From Pelagibius sp. Alg239-R121 (GTDB lineage: Bacteria; Pseudomonadota; Alphaproteobacteria; Kiloniellales; Kiloniellaceae): a DNA stretch of 64,000 nucleotides. Shown piece after piece: positions 17,512-25,758 of the stretch. A program made the position numbers and the translations under genes. The DNA is taken from assembly GCF_947331435.1 (NCBI RefSeq), contig NZ_CAMZOF010000013.1, positions 1 to 64,000 of the forward strand. The letters run 5' to 3'. How positions within the stretch are numbered: the stretch's first letter is position 1; the number at the start of each line of letters is the position of its first letter. The notes beneath the pieces were generated by a model that made no database searches, was not told where the DNA came from, and saw only the letters and a list, made by a program, of their open reading frames with translations.

Positions 17512-18414
17512 ATGCGAAAACATTTGCCCATAGAGAGCCTGCGGACCTTCGTTTCTGTCATAGAAACCGGCAGCTTCACACGCGCGGGCAGGGTTGTCGG
17601 GCGGTCGCAGTCGGCGGTTTCTCTCCAGATACAACGGTTGGAATCCCTTTGTGGCGCATCGCTTCTCATGCGCGACAGCCGGGCGCCGATTTTAACCCGG
17701 CAGGGCGAAATCCTGCTGGATACGGCGCATGAAATCCTTGCGTTGAATGACACCTGTTTCGAGGTGATGGGCGATCCCTACCTCAGCGGCTCGATCCGGG
17801 TCGGAATACCCAATGATTTTGCAACTTCGATCCTGCCCCAGGTCCTGGGCCGCTTCGCGCAGGCACACCCCAATGTGAATCTCGAAGTGACCTGCGATCT
17901 GAGCGCGACGCTGGGCGGTCATTTCGAGTCTTCGGACCTGGATGTGATGATCGGCATCAGGACCGAGCGGACCACGGCCCGGCCCTTGAAGACCTGGTCC
18001 GAACCCGTTGTATGGGTTGCCGGCGCAAACCAGAGCAGCGAAAACCGTTCACCGCTGCCGCTGGTGGTCTATCCAGAGGGCTGCCGCTACCGCGCTGCGA
18101 TCTTACGCGCGCTGGATGCCGCCAACATTCCCTCGCGCATCGCCTTTTCAAGCTCCAGCCTCTCGGGATTGCAGATGGCGGTGAAAAGCGGCCTCGGGAT
18201 CATGGCCTTATCCCGCAGCACGGTGCCTGAAGGGCTTCATCCCCTGCCGCAGTCCGTGCAACTGCCGGAACTGGGCGTGGTGAACATTGATCTGTTTGCG
18301 CGCACAGATCCCCCCAACGCCCCGGCAGAGCAGCTGGCGCGTTTTGTCAGGCAGGCGCTCGACGAACTGGCCGAACAATCAGACGGCGCCGATCAGGGGC
18401 GGATCAGGGCTTAG
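17512..18414 (+). CDS. LysR-family regulator, probably of creatinase
   Basis: A 300-aa LysR regulator. The helix-turn-helix lies at residues ~5-65 (SLRTFVSVIETGSFTRAGR, then VGRSQSAVSLQIQRLE). The effector-binding domain follows, with GSIRVGIPNDFATSILPQVL as its entry. ATG 17512 matches the usual start distance of LysR proteins; GTG 17500 is also possible. Divergent placement from creatinase is the main evidence for its target. The end faces ygfZ across a tandem-repeat region. Confidence 0.88.
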   Translation: MRKHLPIESLRTFVSVIETGSFTRAGRVVGRSQSAVSLQIQRLESLCGASLLMRDSRAPILTRQGEILLDTAHEILALNDTCFEVMGDPYLSGSIRVGIPNDFATSILPQVLGRFAQAHPNVNLEVTCDLSATLGGHFESSDLDVMIGIRTERTTARPLKTWSEPVVWVAGANQSSENRSPLPLVVYPEGCRYRAAILRALDAANIPSRIAFSSSSLSGLQMAVKSGLGIMALSRSTVPEGLHPLPQSVQLPELGVVNIDLFARTDPPNAPAEQLARFVRQALDELAEQSDGADQGRIRA

Positions 18415-18450
18415 GGCCAACCGCGTTCTGGTTGCGTTGGGCCAGCCTCC

Positions 18451-18530
18451 AATTAGGCCTGCATCCAATTAGGCCAGAATCCAATTAGGCTAGAATCCAA
18501 TCAGGCCAGAATCCAATCAGGCCTGCATCC
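18451..18530. repeat. Five-copy 16-bp tandem repeat over the ygfZ stop
   Basis: Five consecutive 16-bp units of the form AAT(T/C)AGGC(C/T)(T/A)G(C/A)ATCC fill 18451-18530, with a degenerate sixth unit inside the coding region. The last full unit contains the final codons and stop of ygfZ on the minus strand, so the array looks like serial duplication of the gene's 3' tip. It lies between convergent genes. Confidence 0.9.
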
Positions 18531-19443
18531 ATTGCGGCTTGCGGGCCGTGATCTTTGCTGTCCCGGCCTCCATTTCCAGGGGATCCGAGGCTTTTATGGC
18601 ATCCAGGCGGATGGTCGCAAGGCCGCGCGTTTCGACGGATGAGCGCATAATCCCGACTTCCTTTCCCGCACGCAGAAGAGGTGTTCCCGGATCGGGAACG
18701 GGCCCGGAGATCTCGACCGGCATCAGGCGTTTCTTGATCAGGGCACGGTACTTGGTGCGGGCGGTGAGTTCCTGGCCCATGTAGCAACCCTTGTCCCAGT
18801 CGACGCCATGCAGTTCATCAAACCCGTTTTCCAGCAAGATCGACTTGTCGACTTCCAGATCGCGGCTGCCGTCCGGAACACCGAGTGAGCTGCGCAGATG
18901 GTCGTAATCTGTGAGTGAAGCCGGCTGAAAACCGGCGTCCCGCAGACTGGCTTCTGCGTTTTCAGAAGGCAGAATCGCTCGGGCCCCCAGTTCCGGCAGG
19001 CGCGGGTCGACGAAGGCCTGACCGCCTGCGAAAGCGGCGCTTGCACCGGCCGTGTCACCGAGTTTTAAAAGTTCCAGCGTGTCTGCGCCGAACAGAACCG
19101 CCACCCGGTAGCGGTCGTGCGCGTCCTCCAGTTCCACCTGGGAGCGCAGCTTATAGAGCTTCAGACGCCGTTGGAGGTCGGCGCGGCGCTCTGTCTCGCA
19201 GTCAATCAGCAGAGCTTCTTCATGATCACTTTGTGCGCCGGAGGGGTCCGGGGTGACGAAAAATTCGTGCAGAAACTTTCCCTGGGGCGTGAGGAAGGCC
19301 GACCAGACCGCCCGTGCCGGCGACACAGATTCGATGTCATTCGACACCAGACCCTGAAGGAAAGCGACGCGATCCGGACCCGAAACCCGCAGAACGCTGC
19401 GGTGCGACAGTATGAGGGCCTTGGCTTCGGTTGGTTCAGGCAT
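18517..19443 (-). CDS. ygfZ: YgfZ/GcvT-like folate-binding protein
   Basis: A 308-aa member of the folate-dependent YgfZ family, which supports repair or assembly of certain Fe-S proteins. The family signature KGCYMGQE is present (DWDKGCYMGQELTARTKY), with Cys near residue 226. The N-terminal GcvT-fold begins SVLRVSGPDRVAFLQGLVSN. The last codons (QWMQA) lie within a 16-bp tandem repeat. It is convergent with the LysR gene and divergent from a glycosyltransferase gene. Confidence 0.92.
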   Translation of the reverse strand: MPEPTEAKALILSHRSVLRVSGPDRVAFLQGLVSNDIESVSPARAVWSAFLTPQGKFLHEFFVTPDPSGAQSDHEEALLIDCETERRADLQRRLKLYKLRSQVELEDAHDRYRVAVLFGADTLELLKLGDTAGASAAFAGGQAFVDPRLPELGARAILPSENAEASLRDAGFQPASLTDYDHLRSSLGVPDGSRDLEVDKSILLENGFDELHGVDWDKGCYMGQELTARTKYRALIKKRLMPVEISGPVPDPGTPLLRAGKEVGIMRSSVETRGLATIRLDAIKASDPLEMEAGTAKITARKPQWMQA

Positions 19444-19661
19444 AGGTGTCTTTCGATTCGTTCTGTCCGCGCCGGTTTAGAGCGCCGTTCGAGAGCAGGA
19501 ATTGGTGCCGCGGCAACAATTGCGCAAGGGCCGCTTGGCAAGCGGTTGCCCCCCTCGTATAACCGCCGCGGAGGCTGATCTCAGGCTATGCGTTTTCTTG
19601 TCGTTTCACCACTTTGTTCTGTCGCCCCTTTCGGATCGCCTTTTAGCGTGAAGCCGGACTG

Positions 19662-20714
19662 ATGCGAATTCTGAATGTCATGTCCGGCGGTAAGGCCGGC
19701 GGGGCCGAGACCTTTTTTGTTTCTCTGGTCTTGGCGCTTCACGATGCCGGCCATGAAAGCCGCGCGGTGATCCGCAGTCATCCCGAACGTGCGGCGCTGA
19801 TCGAGGCGGGAGGCGTCGTGCCGTTGGAACTGCCGTTCCGCAAGTGGTTCGATTTCACCACCAAAGCGGCCTTGAAGCGCGAAATCGCGGATTTCAGGCC
19901 GGATGTGGTCATGACCTGGATGAGCCGTGCCAGCGCGATCTGTCCGACCGGCGATTTCCTCCGCCTGGCCCGGCTCGGCGGCTATTATCCGATCAAGAAT
20001 TTCCGCAATTGCGATCATCTGATCTGCAATACGACGGATCTGGTCGACCACGTTGTAAAGAGCGGCTGGCCAAGAGAGCGGGCCGATTATCTGCCCAACT
20101 TCGCCCGGATTGAGAGCGCTCCGCCGATGGCGCGGGCCGCTTTCGATACGCCCGAAGATGTTCCTTTGCTGCTGGCGCTGGGGCGGCTGCATCCTGTCAA
20201 AGCCCTGGATGTTCTGCTGCGGGCCCTTGCGATCGAAACCCGGCCCTATCTCTGGATCGGCGGGGAAGGGGCCTTACGGACTGAACTGGAAACGCTTGCC
20301 CGTGAACTCGGCGTTGCCGACCGGGTTCGTTTTCTCGGCTGGCGCAACGACAAGGCCGCACTGTTCGGCGCCGCCGACATCTGCGCCTTTCCCTCCAGAG
20401 TGGAACCTTTCGGCAACGTTGTCCTCGACGCCTGGGGATACGGCAAACCCATTGTGGCCGCTGCGTCGACAGGGCCTGCCGAGTTACTGCGCAACGACCG
20501 GGACGGCCTGCTGGTACCCGTCGACGACCACGCGGCGCTTGCCGTGGCCCTTGCTCGGGTGATTGATGAGGAAGGCCTGGGGGCACGTCTAGTGGTGGAG
20601 GGCCGAAAACGCTTCGACGCCGAATTTACCGAGACCGCCTGCGTGCAGCGATATGTTACGCTGTTCGAGACATTGGCGCAGGAAAGACGGGCGACAAGAG
20701 GCGAGCCCGGATAA
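19662..20714 (+). CDS. GT4-family glycosyltransferase
   Basis: A 350-aa GT-B-fold glycosyltransferase. The N-terminal domain begins ILNVMSGGKAGGAETFFVSL and the nucleotide-sugar-binding domain includes LLALGRLHPVKALDVLL, YLWIGGEGALRTELE, RVRFLGWRNDKAALFGAADI and PSRVEPFGNVVLDAWGYGKP (the EX7E-type region). No membrane segment is seen, so it acts at the cytoplasmic face, probably in lipopolysaccharide or envelope glycan synthesis. The donor and acceptor are unknown. Its neighbours give no pathway clue. The start ATG 19662 follows a 218-bp gap in which I see no gene. Confidence 0.9.
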   Translation: MRILNVMSGGKAGGAETFFVSLVLALHDAGHESRAVIRSHPERAALIEAGGVVPLELPFRKWFDFTTKAALKREIADFRPDVVMTWMSRASAICPTGDFLRLARLGGYYPIKNFRNCDHLICNTTDLVDHVVKSGWPRERADYLPNFARIESAPPMARAAFDTPEDVPLLLALGRLHPVKALDVLLRALAIETRPYLWIGGEGALRTELETLARELGVADRVRFLGWRNDKAALFGAADICAFPSRVEPFGNVVLDAWGYGKPIVAAASTGPAELLRNDRDGLLVPVDDHAALAVALARVIDEEGLGARLVVEGRKRFDAEFTETACVQRYVTLFETLAQERRATRGEPG

Positions 20715-20762
20715 GCAAACCGCGGCCATCTGTGCCGTTATGAATCCAAGGACCAAAAGATC

Positions 20763-22109
20763 ATGACACAAAGCTATGACCTGGTGATCAAGGGCGGTTG
20801 CGTCGCAACACCGGCCGGTCTTGTCGAAACCGACGTTGCCGTTAAAGCTGGACGGATCGCCAGTCTGGGTGACCTGGACGCTTCCGCTGCCAAGGAGAGT
20901 TTCGACGCCGGCGGACTACATGTCCTGCCGGGGGTCATAGACAGTCAGGTGCATTTCCGCGAACCCGGGCTGGAGCACAAGGAAGATCTGGCCTGTGGGA
21001 CTGCCGCTGCGGCGCTCGGGGGCGTGGTCGCGGTGTTCGAGATGCCCAATACCATGCCGTTGACCCTGGCGACATCCGATCTGGACGACAAGTTCTCCCG
21101 CGCGGAAGGACGGGCCTGGACCGATCATGCCTTTTTCATCGGGGCCGCCGAGGAAAATGCCGATCGGCTCGGCGAGTTGGAGCGGCACCCGGGCTGCAGC
21201 GGTGTGAAGATCTTCATGGGATCCTCAACCGGCAGCCTGCTGGTCGAAGATGACGAGACGCTTCTGCGCGTGCTCAAGCACGGTACCCGCCGGGTCGCGA
21301 TCCATGCCGAGGACGAACCGCGCCTGCGTGAGCGCCTGTCGCTGGTCCGCGACGGTGCGCCGGTTTCGGATCATCCGGTCTGGCGGGATGAGGAGGTGGC
21401 GATCAAGGCCACGACCCGCATTCTGCGTCTGGCCAGGCAAGCGGGGCGGCGCATACACGTGCTCCACATCACGACCGCCGACGAAATGCCTCTCCTCGGG
21501 GCTAACAAGGATCTCGCGACCGTCGAAGTGACACCGCAGCATCTGACCCTCGCCGCGCCCGAATGTTACGAGCGTCTTGGGTCCTTCGCACAGATGAATC
21601 CGCCGATACGCGATGCGCGTCACCGCGAAGGCCTGTGGGAGGGAATTCGCCAGGGAATCGTCGATGTGATCGGCTCGGATCACGCACCGCATACCAAGGA
21701 GGAAAAGGCCCGCGATTATCCGCAGTCACCCTCGGGTATGCCCGGTGTCCAGACGCTGCTGCCGCTGATGCTGGACCATGTCAATGCCGGGCGCCTGTCG
21801 CTCGAGCGTCTGGTTGATCTGACCTCAGCGGGGCCTGCGCGAATCTACAATATTGCCGGTAAAGGCCGCATCGCGGTTGGCTACGATGCCGACTTTTCGA
21901 TCGTCGACCTCAAGGCCAGGACCGAAATCACCTCTGATTGGCTGGCTTATAAATGCGGCTGGTCGCCTTTCGAGGGCGTGACCGTCACCGGCTGGCCCGT
22001 GGCGACGGTGATCCGGGGACGCAGCGTCATGCGTGACGGCGAGTTGCTCGGCGATCCGGAAGGCCGACCTGTCCGCTTCCAGGATACTCTGCCGCCGGTC
22101 AACGGCTGA
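20763..22109 (+). CDS. pyrC: Dihydroorotase
   Basis: A 448-aa class I dihydroorotase of the amidohydrolase superfamily. Metal-binding residues lie in SQVHFREPG (residues ~60-68), the carboxylated lysine is in GVKIFMGSSTG, histidines are in VAIHAEDE and HVLHITTADE, and the catalytic aspartate is in GSDHAPHTKEEK. It would interconvert carbamoyl-aspartate and dihydroorotate in pyrimidine synthesis. Members of this group can be mistaken for allantoinase or hydantoinase. DHAPHTKEEK and SPSGMPGVQT favour dihydroorotase. No pyrB is adjacent. Confidence 0.85.
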   Translation: MTQSYDLVIKGGCVATPAGLVETDVAVKAGRIASLGDLDASAAKESFDAGGLHVLPGVIDSQVHFREPGLEHKEDLACGTAAAALGGVVAVFEMPNTMPLTLATSDLDDKFSRAEGRAWTDHAFFIGAAEENADRLGELERHPGCSGVKIFMGSSTGSLLVEDDETLLRVLKHGTRRVAIHAEDEPRLRERLSLVRDGAPVSDHPVWRDEEVAIKATTRILRLARQAGRRIHVLHITTADEMPLLGANKDLATVEVTPQHLTLAAPECYERLGSFAQMNPPIRDARHREGLWEGIRQGIVDVIGSDHAPHTKEEKARDYPQSPSGMPGVQTLLPLMLDHVNAGRLSLERLVDLTSAGPARIYNIAGKGRIAVGYDADFSIVDLKARTEITSDWLAYKCGWSPFEGVTVTGWPVATVIRGRSVMRDGELLGDPEGRPVRFQDTLPPVNG

Positions 22110-22143
22110 ACTTTCGGCAAGGTCCGATCCGGCTCCGTTTCAG

Positions 22144-22557
22144 CTATGCATGTAGCTTGGCGCCTTTGGTGATCTTGTCGACGATCTTTTTCTCTTCACG
22201 CAGGGCGATGCCCGCGAAGGCCATTTCTTCCGGCTGCTGCTGTTTGACGGCGGCCCGGTTGGCCGCGTCGTGTCCAGTGGCGAACATTTCGTCAATGTAA
22301 AGCGACAGTCTCACACCCCGGCCCATGGCGCGCTGATAGATCTTGCGCAGGCCGGAGGCATCGGCACTCAGAACGATCATGGGCTGAATAGCGAGGGGAT
22401 TGTATCTGTTGCCGGCCGCATCCTCGTAGTCCTCGCCCAGCAGATCGCCTGATTTACCGATAATGCCGCTGGTCAGAAATGCCGTGACGTTCAGCTTTTG
22501 CCAGCCGGCAAGATCGTCCCGAACGACGATCGCGATTTTGGTGTCGAATAGGGTCAT
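22144..22557 (-). CDS. DUF2000 family protein
   Basis: A 137-aa DUF2000 protein, a family with a peptidyl-tRNA hydrolase II-like fold and no established function. The family start is seen in TKIAIVVRDDLAGWQKLNVTAF and in FLTSGIIGKSGDLLGEDY. Its start codon overlaps the stop of the MarR gene by four bases, so the two are co-transcribed. Being the sole partner of the MarR repressor suggests a small detoxification or metabolite-handling unit. Confidence 0.85.
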   Translation of the reverse strand: MTLFDTKIAIVVRDDLAGWQKLNVTAFLTSGIIGKSGDLLGEDYEDAAGNRYNPLAIQPMIVLSADASGLRKIYQRAMGRGVRLSLYIDEMFATGHDAANRAAVKQQQPEEMAFAGIALREEKKIVDKITKGAKLHA

Positions 22558-22991
22558 GTCGTAAGGGCTCCTCCACCAAGTTGTCTCAAGCCCTTTAGGA
22601 CCGCGGAGGCCTGCTTCCCGAGAACTTCCCGCGCCTCGGCATTGAGCTCATCCATTGCCCGGTCCAGCGGTTTTTGAAGAGACCGGCCCCGCCTCGTCAA
22701 AAAGAGCCTGTGGATACGGCGGTCCGACGGATCGGGGCGGCGTTCCACAAGATCGGCAGCCTCCAGACGGTCAATCACACCGGTAATGGTCGCGCTGTCC
22801 ATCTGGAGCCGAGAGCCCATTTCTGAGCCGCTTTGCGGCTCATTCTCCCACAGCACCTTCATCACTGCATACTGCGTCGGGGTAACGCCGTGGGACGCCA
22901 GTTTCTCCCGTGATCGCCGTGCGATCTGTTGTGCGGCCTTGCCGATGAGAAAACTGATGCAGTCTTCCACGCGATCCATAGCTTGCCTCAT
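22554..22991 (-). CDS. MarR-family regulator
   Basis: A 145-aa winged-helix MarR protein. The core is KLASHGVTPTQYAVMKVLWE, then SGSEMGSRLQMDSATITGVI (recognition helix), the wing RRPDPSDRRIHRLFLTRRG, and a C-terminal dimerisation helix. It probably represses itself and the overlapping DUF2000 gene through the AT-rich palindrome upstream. The ligand is unknown. Confidence 0.92.
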   Translation of the reverse strand: MRQAMDRVEDCISFLIGKAAQQIARRSREKLASHGVTPTQYAVMKVLWENEPQSGSEMGSRLQMDSATITGVIDRLEAADLVERRPDPSDRRIHRLFLTRRGRSLQKPLDRAMDELNAEAREVLGKQASAVLKGLRQLGGGALTT

Positions 22992-23029
22992 AAACTTACA
23001 TGATAGACAAGTAGTATGTATATAATTAA

Positions 23030-23041
23030 CTCGTATACAAG
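23030..23041. promoter_or_regulatory. Candidate MarR operator
   Basis: CTCGTATACAAG is a 12-bp near-palindrome (one mismatched pair around GTATAC) in the AT-rich region 39 bp upstream of the MarR start. Its spacing suits promoter occlusion. Confidence 0.45.
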
Positions 23042-23116
23042 ATAATTGTACATCATGGATTTTCAGTCGATATTTCTGGCGCCTGGCGATGGATGGCTAA
23101 TTTTGTGGTGTTGCGG

Positions 23117-23515
23117 TCAAGAACAGATTTGCCGGAACAAATTTAGGTACGCGCTCAGCGCAAGATCAGGTGTGGAAATCGCGTCGACCGGATAAACCCA
23201 CTTGAATTCAGTGTGTTCACTGCCTTGAAGCGTCGGTTCGCCTTCTTCCCACGCGGTGACCGCGAAGATATGGTAATTGACCTCTGCACCCAAAGCGTTG
23301 GGGTCCGCAATGATCTGAAGAAAAGCATAATCGGTCGGGCGGATGGCGAGTTCCTCCATCAGCTCTCGTTTGAGGGCGTCTTCGATGCTTTCTCCCGCTT
23401 CGACGTGTCCTCCCGGAAAGCTCCATTTGCCGGGATAATTCCGGCGATGAGGACTCCGCTTCACGAGCAGGATCTTTTCTTTCCGAAAAACCAGTGCGTT
23501 GACGATTTCCGTCAT
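23117..23515 (-). CDS. Nudix hydrolase
   Basis: A 132-aa Nudix protein. The Nudix box is complete (GGHVEAGESIEDALKREL followed by MEEL), giving the metal-binding RE..EE core. It cleaves nucleoside diphosphates linked to another moiety; the short length and NPGKW-like NYPGKWSFPGG lead are MutT-like, but the substrate cannot be assigned. ATG 23515 has a GGAG Shine-Dalgarno six bases upstream and is preferred over ATG 23578, which adds 21 unrelated residues. Confidence 0.88.
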   Translation of the reverse strand: MTEIVNALVFRKEKILLVKRSPHRRNYPGKWSFPGGHVEAGESIEDALKRELMEELAIRPTDYAFLQIIADPNALGAEVNYHIFAVTAWEEGEPTLQGSEHTEFKWVYPVDAISTPDLALSAYLNLFRQICS

Positions 23516-23715
23516 GGTGGCTCCATCTGGTTGAAACAAGCGCTCGTCAGGCAGGGGTTCCAGCCGCCAGAGCACCATTGATTTGTAACGCGACCTGCGG
23601 ATCCTTGCGAGCCAATCGCCTCGGAGTGGTGTTTCGCCTTTGAAGGGAAAAGAAGCTCTCTCTCAGTCCTTAGGATAGTAGAACTTTGCCAGATATATGA
23701 TGTAATATTCATTTT

Positions 23716-23743
23716 AGTTGTTTATCCTGTGAGAAAAACAACT
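23716..23743. promoter_or_regulatory. Inverted repeat upstream of the PAS gene
   Basis: AGTTGTTT (23716-23723) and AAACAACT (23736-23743) form a perfect 8-bp inverted repeat 35 bp upstream of the predicted start. It could be an operator or a leader hairpin. Confidence 0.4.
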
Positions 23744-23778
23744 GAAGAGATCTGTATAAATGTTAGTATAGAGTTGAA

Positions 23779-24591
23779 ATGACAAATGTATTACTGTCTT
23801 CAGCTTTGATTGTAATTGATTGGGACCGACCGAGACAGGCGACTGGCGGGAAGCAGCATAAGGCTTACTTCCGGCGTCAAATTTTTGCCTGGGGGAACTT
23901 CATACTGCCGGCTGGAGCCTTTGTCTTTGTCCAGGCCCGCGTGCTTTCGAATTCAAGTCTGCCTTTGCGATTCCCCAAGCGACTCGGCCTGGTTCTAGAG
24001 AGGATACCTTCGTTGGTCTCGTACTATTGCCAGAACACAGCCGCGAAGGGAGCAACACTCCGAACCGAGATCTGCCGCGAATACGCGGATCACTGCTTAA
24101 GAAAATTCGATTGGCGGACATCCTTGCCGCTCAAGCAGCAGTTCGATCCGGTCGAGGTTCCGAAACTCCTGCCTTACCTTGTAATGTACGAGCTGCCGAA
24201 GAGCGGCGGAGTCCTGTTCCGCCTGGTGGGAACGAAGGTCGTCGAACGCATTGACCACGATCCGACCGGCATGAACTATCTGGATTTCGTACCCGAAAAA
24301 CGACGGGCGAAAGCCTACGGTCACCTAAAGCGCATGTGCGAGCACCCTTACGGCATGGGTGTGCTGACGCGGTTTATCCTCGATAGCGGAAAGATCAATA
24401 CGGTGGAAACGCTTGGGTTCCCCTTCTTCAATCCGCGCGACGAAAGCTATATCGTTCTCTTCGCCGGAGAACAGGTCGAAGAACCGACATACGGTGAAGA
24501 AAGCAAACAGAAGGTTGTGTATAACAACATTCTGGAGCGTTCCTTTTTCGATCTGGGAAACGGTGTGCCGCTGTTTGAAAGTTTGGACTGA
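23779..24591 (+). CDS. PAS_5-like domain protein
   Basis: Up to 270 aa. Residues ~100-245 resemble the alphaproteobacterial PAS_5 family: DPVEVPKLLPYLVMYELPK, VLFRLVGTKVVERIDHDPTG, MNYLDFVPEKRRAKAY, and a final beta hairpin VETLGFPFFNPRDESYIVLF. Such proteins are stand-alone sensory PAS modules with no output domain. The first ~95 residues have no recognisable similarity and low-complexity character, so the true start may lie downstream. It is followed after 12 bp by the ankyrin gene and is probably co-transcribed with it. Confidence 0.7.
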   Translation: MTNVLLSSALIVIDWDRPRQATGGKQHKAYFRRQIFAWGNFILPAGAFVFVQARVLSNSSLPLRFPKRLGLVLERIPSLVSYYCQNTAAKGATLRTEICREYADHCLRKFDWRTSLPLKQQFDPVEVPKLLPYLVMYELPKSGGVLFRLVGTKVVERIDHDPTGMNYLDFVPEKRRAKAYGHLKRMCEHPYGMGVLTRFILDSGKINTVETLGFPFFNPRDESYIVLFAGEQVEEPTYGEESKQKVVYNNILERSFFDLGNGVPLFESLD

Positions 24592-24603
24592 CCGGAGCCG
24601 CAA

Positions 24604-25053
24604 GTGCCCAGTAGGACAATCGTCGTTTTTCTTTTGTTTCTAGGTGCCTATCCCTTTTCCGCGTCCAGCCAGGATACGAGCGGTGCGGAATTGATCGCAG
24701 CGGCAAAATCAGGTGATCTGGCCCTTGTCGATATGTTGCTCGACAAAGGGGCCGACCCGGATTCGAAGGATAGCCATAACAACACCGCACTGATCTTTGC
24801 GGCACGCGATGGCCGAACGGCGATCGCACGCCTGTTGCTCGAACGCGGTGCGACGGTCGATTGGATTGACGGCGAGGGGGTGACGCCCTTGATACTTGCT
24901 GCGTTCAAAGGGCATGAGGAGATCGCCGTCATGCTGTTGCAGCGTGGTGCGGATACTTCGATCAGGGATCAATGGGGCCGCGACGCATTGGAATATGCCC
25001 GGCGCCGCGGAGAGAGAGACCCCATTGCCCTGCGGATACAGCTAAGTCGCTAG
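24604..25053 (+). CDS. Secreted ankyrin-repeat protein
   Basis: A 149-aa protein with a signal peptide (TIVVFLLFLGAYPFSASS) and about three and a half ankyrin repeats. These include ELIAAAKSGDLALVDMLLDK, NNTALIFAARDGRTAIARLL and GVTPLILAAFKGHEEIAVML. It should be periplasmic and act by protein binding. The GTG start follows the PAS gene by 12 bp. Similar small periplasmic ankyrin proteins are linked to oxidative stress protection in other proteobacteria, but nothing here shows that directly. Confidence 0.85.
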   Translation: MPSRTIVVFLLFLGAYPFSASSQDTSGAELIAAAKSGDLALVDMLLDKGADPDSKDSHNNTALIFAARDGRTAIARLLLERGATVDWIDGEGVTPLILAAFKGHEEIAVMLLQRGADTSIRDQWGRDALEYARRRGERDPIALRIQLSR

Positions 25054-25176
25054 GTTGGAACTCCTATTCCTTGACGATCTTGACGACAAAATTTTGATTT
25101 CTGGCAAGGAGTAAGGAGCGGAGCGATGCCAAAGCACCGTGCCACTGCCAGAATTGGATTGACGAAGCGACTCTGT

Positions 25177-25232
25177 CCAGAACGTGGATCCCAGAACGTG
25201 GTTCCCAGAACGTGGTTCCCAGAACTCATAAT
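25177..25232. repeat. 14-bp tandem repeat between convergent genes
   Basis: Three 14-bp units CCAGAACGTGG(A/T)TC occupy 25177-25218, followed by a partial fourth (CCAGAAC). It lies in the 283-bp gap between the convergent ankyrin and DUF1330 genes. The short plus-strand open frame spanning it is not convincing as a gene. Confidence 0.85.
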
Positions 25233-25336
25233 CTTGTCGCCCAAATTACGATCAAGGCCATCAAGGAATGGGAGCCCTCATCCTAGAGTCGACCGCCTTT
25301 CTCAAAAATTTTGACCGCTCAACAGCTTGCAGATGG

Positions 25337-25630
25337 TTATCCCGCAGGCGCCGTATAGCCGGTAATCACCATGTCGGCGCCTTCACGCCGCTCGCTCACC
25401 AATGACTGATAGGCATCGGATGCGTGACAGTTCTTCATGGCGTCATCGCTGGGAAATCGGAAGACCGCGATGCCTTTGTGTGGATTGAGGCCGTCCAAGG
25501 CTTCGCCCATCGGGCTCTTGAACAAAAGCTCGCCGCCGTAGGAAGCAATAACCGGTGCTGCTTTCTGTGAATAAGATGAGAGAACCGCCGGATCTTTGAC
25601 CGTAAACTGAGCCACGAAATAGGCAGTCAT
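25337..25630 (-). CDS. DUF1330 family protein
   Basis: A 97-aa ferredoxin-like alpha/beta-barrel protein of the DUF1330 family (AYFVAQFTVKDPAVLSSYSQ, GGELLFKSPMGEALDG, IAVFRFPSDDAMKNCHASDA). The function of the family is not known; the fold resembles dimeric monooxygenase/EthD-like proteins. It is divergent from a LysR regulator, with a strong inverted repeat between, and is the probable target of that regulator. Confidence 0.88.
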   Translation of the reverse strand: MTAYFVAQFTVKDPAVLSSYSQKAAPVIASYGGELLFKSPMGEALDGLNPHKGIAVFRFPSDDAMKNCHASDAYQSLVSERREGADMVITGYTAPAG

Positions 25631-25702
25631 TGTTGTTTCCCTTCGGATTGACTTTGCATGTTTCGCCGTTGCACAGACGCAAGGTTACGTATGACTAATC
25701 TA

Positions 25703-25734
25703 TGCAAAATCGCTTGAAAATATGTGATTTTGCA
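25703..25734. promoter_or_regulatory. Inverted repeat, candidate LysR operator
   Basis: TGCAAAATC (25703-25711) and GATTTTGCA (25726-25734) are a perfect 9-bp inverted repeat with a 14-bp spacer, centred in the gap between the divergent DUF1330 and LysR genes. A further half site TTTGCA lies just before the LysR start. Confidence 0.65.
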
Positions 25735-25758
25735 CTCTGACTATGATAATTTGCATGG

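Noticed and set aside
18451-18530. Possible CRISPR array
   Set aside because: The 16-bp units are directly joined without spacers, so this is a simple tandem repeat.
23516-23578. Longer N-terminus for the Nudix protein
   Set aside because: The extra 21 residues match nothing in the family, and the internal ATG has the better Shine-Dalgarno.
25126-25314. 62-aa open frame across the 14-bp repeat
   Set aside because: There is no ribosome-binding site or domain. The peptide contains the repeat translation and lies between convergent genes.
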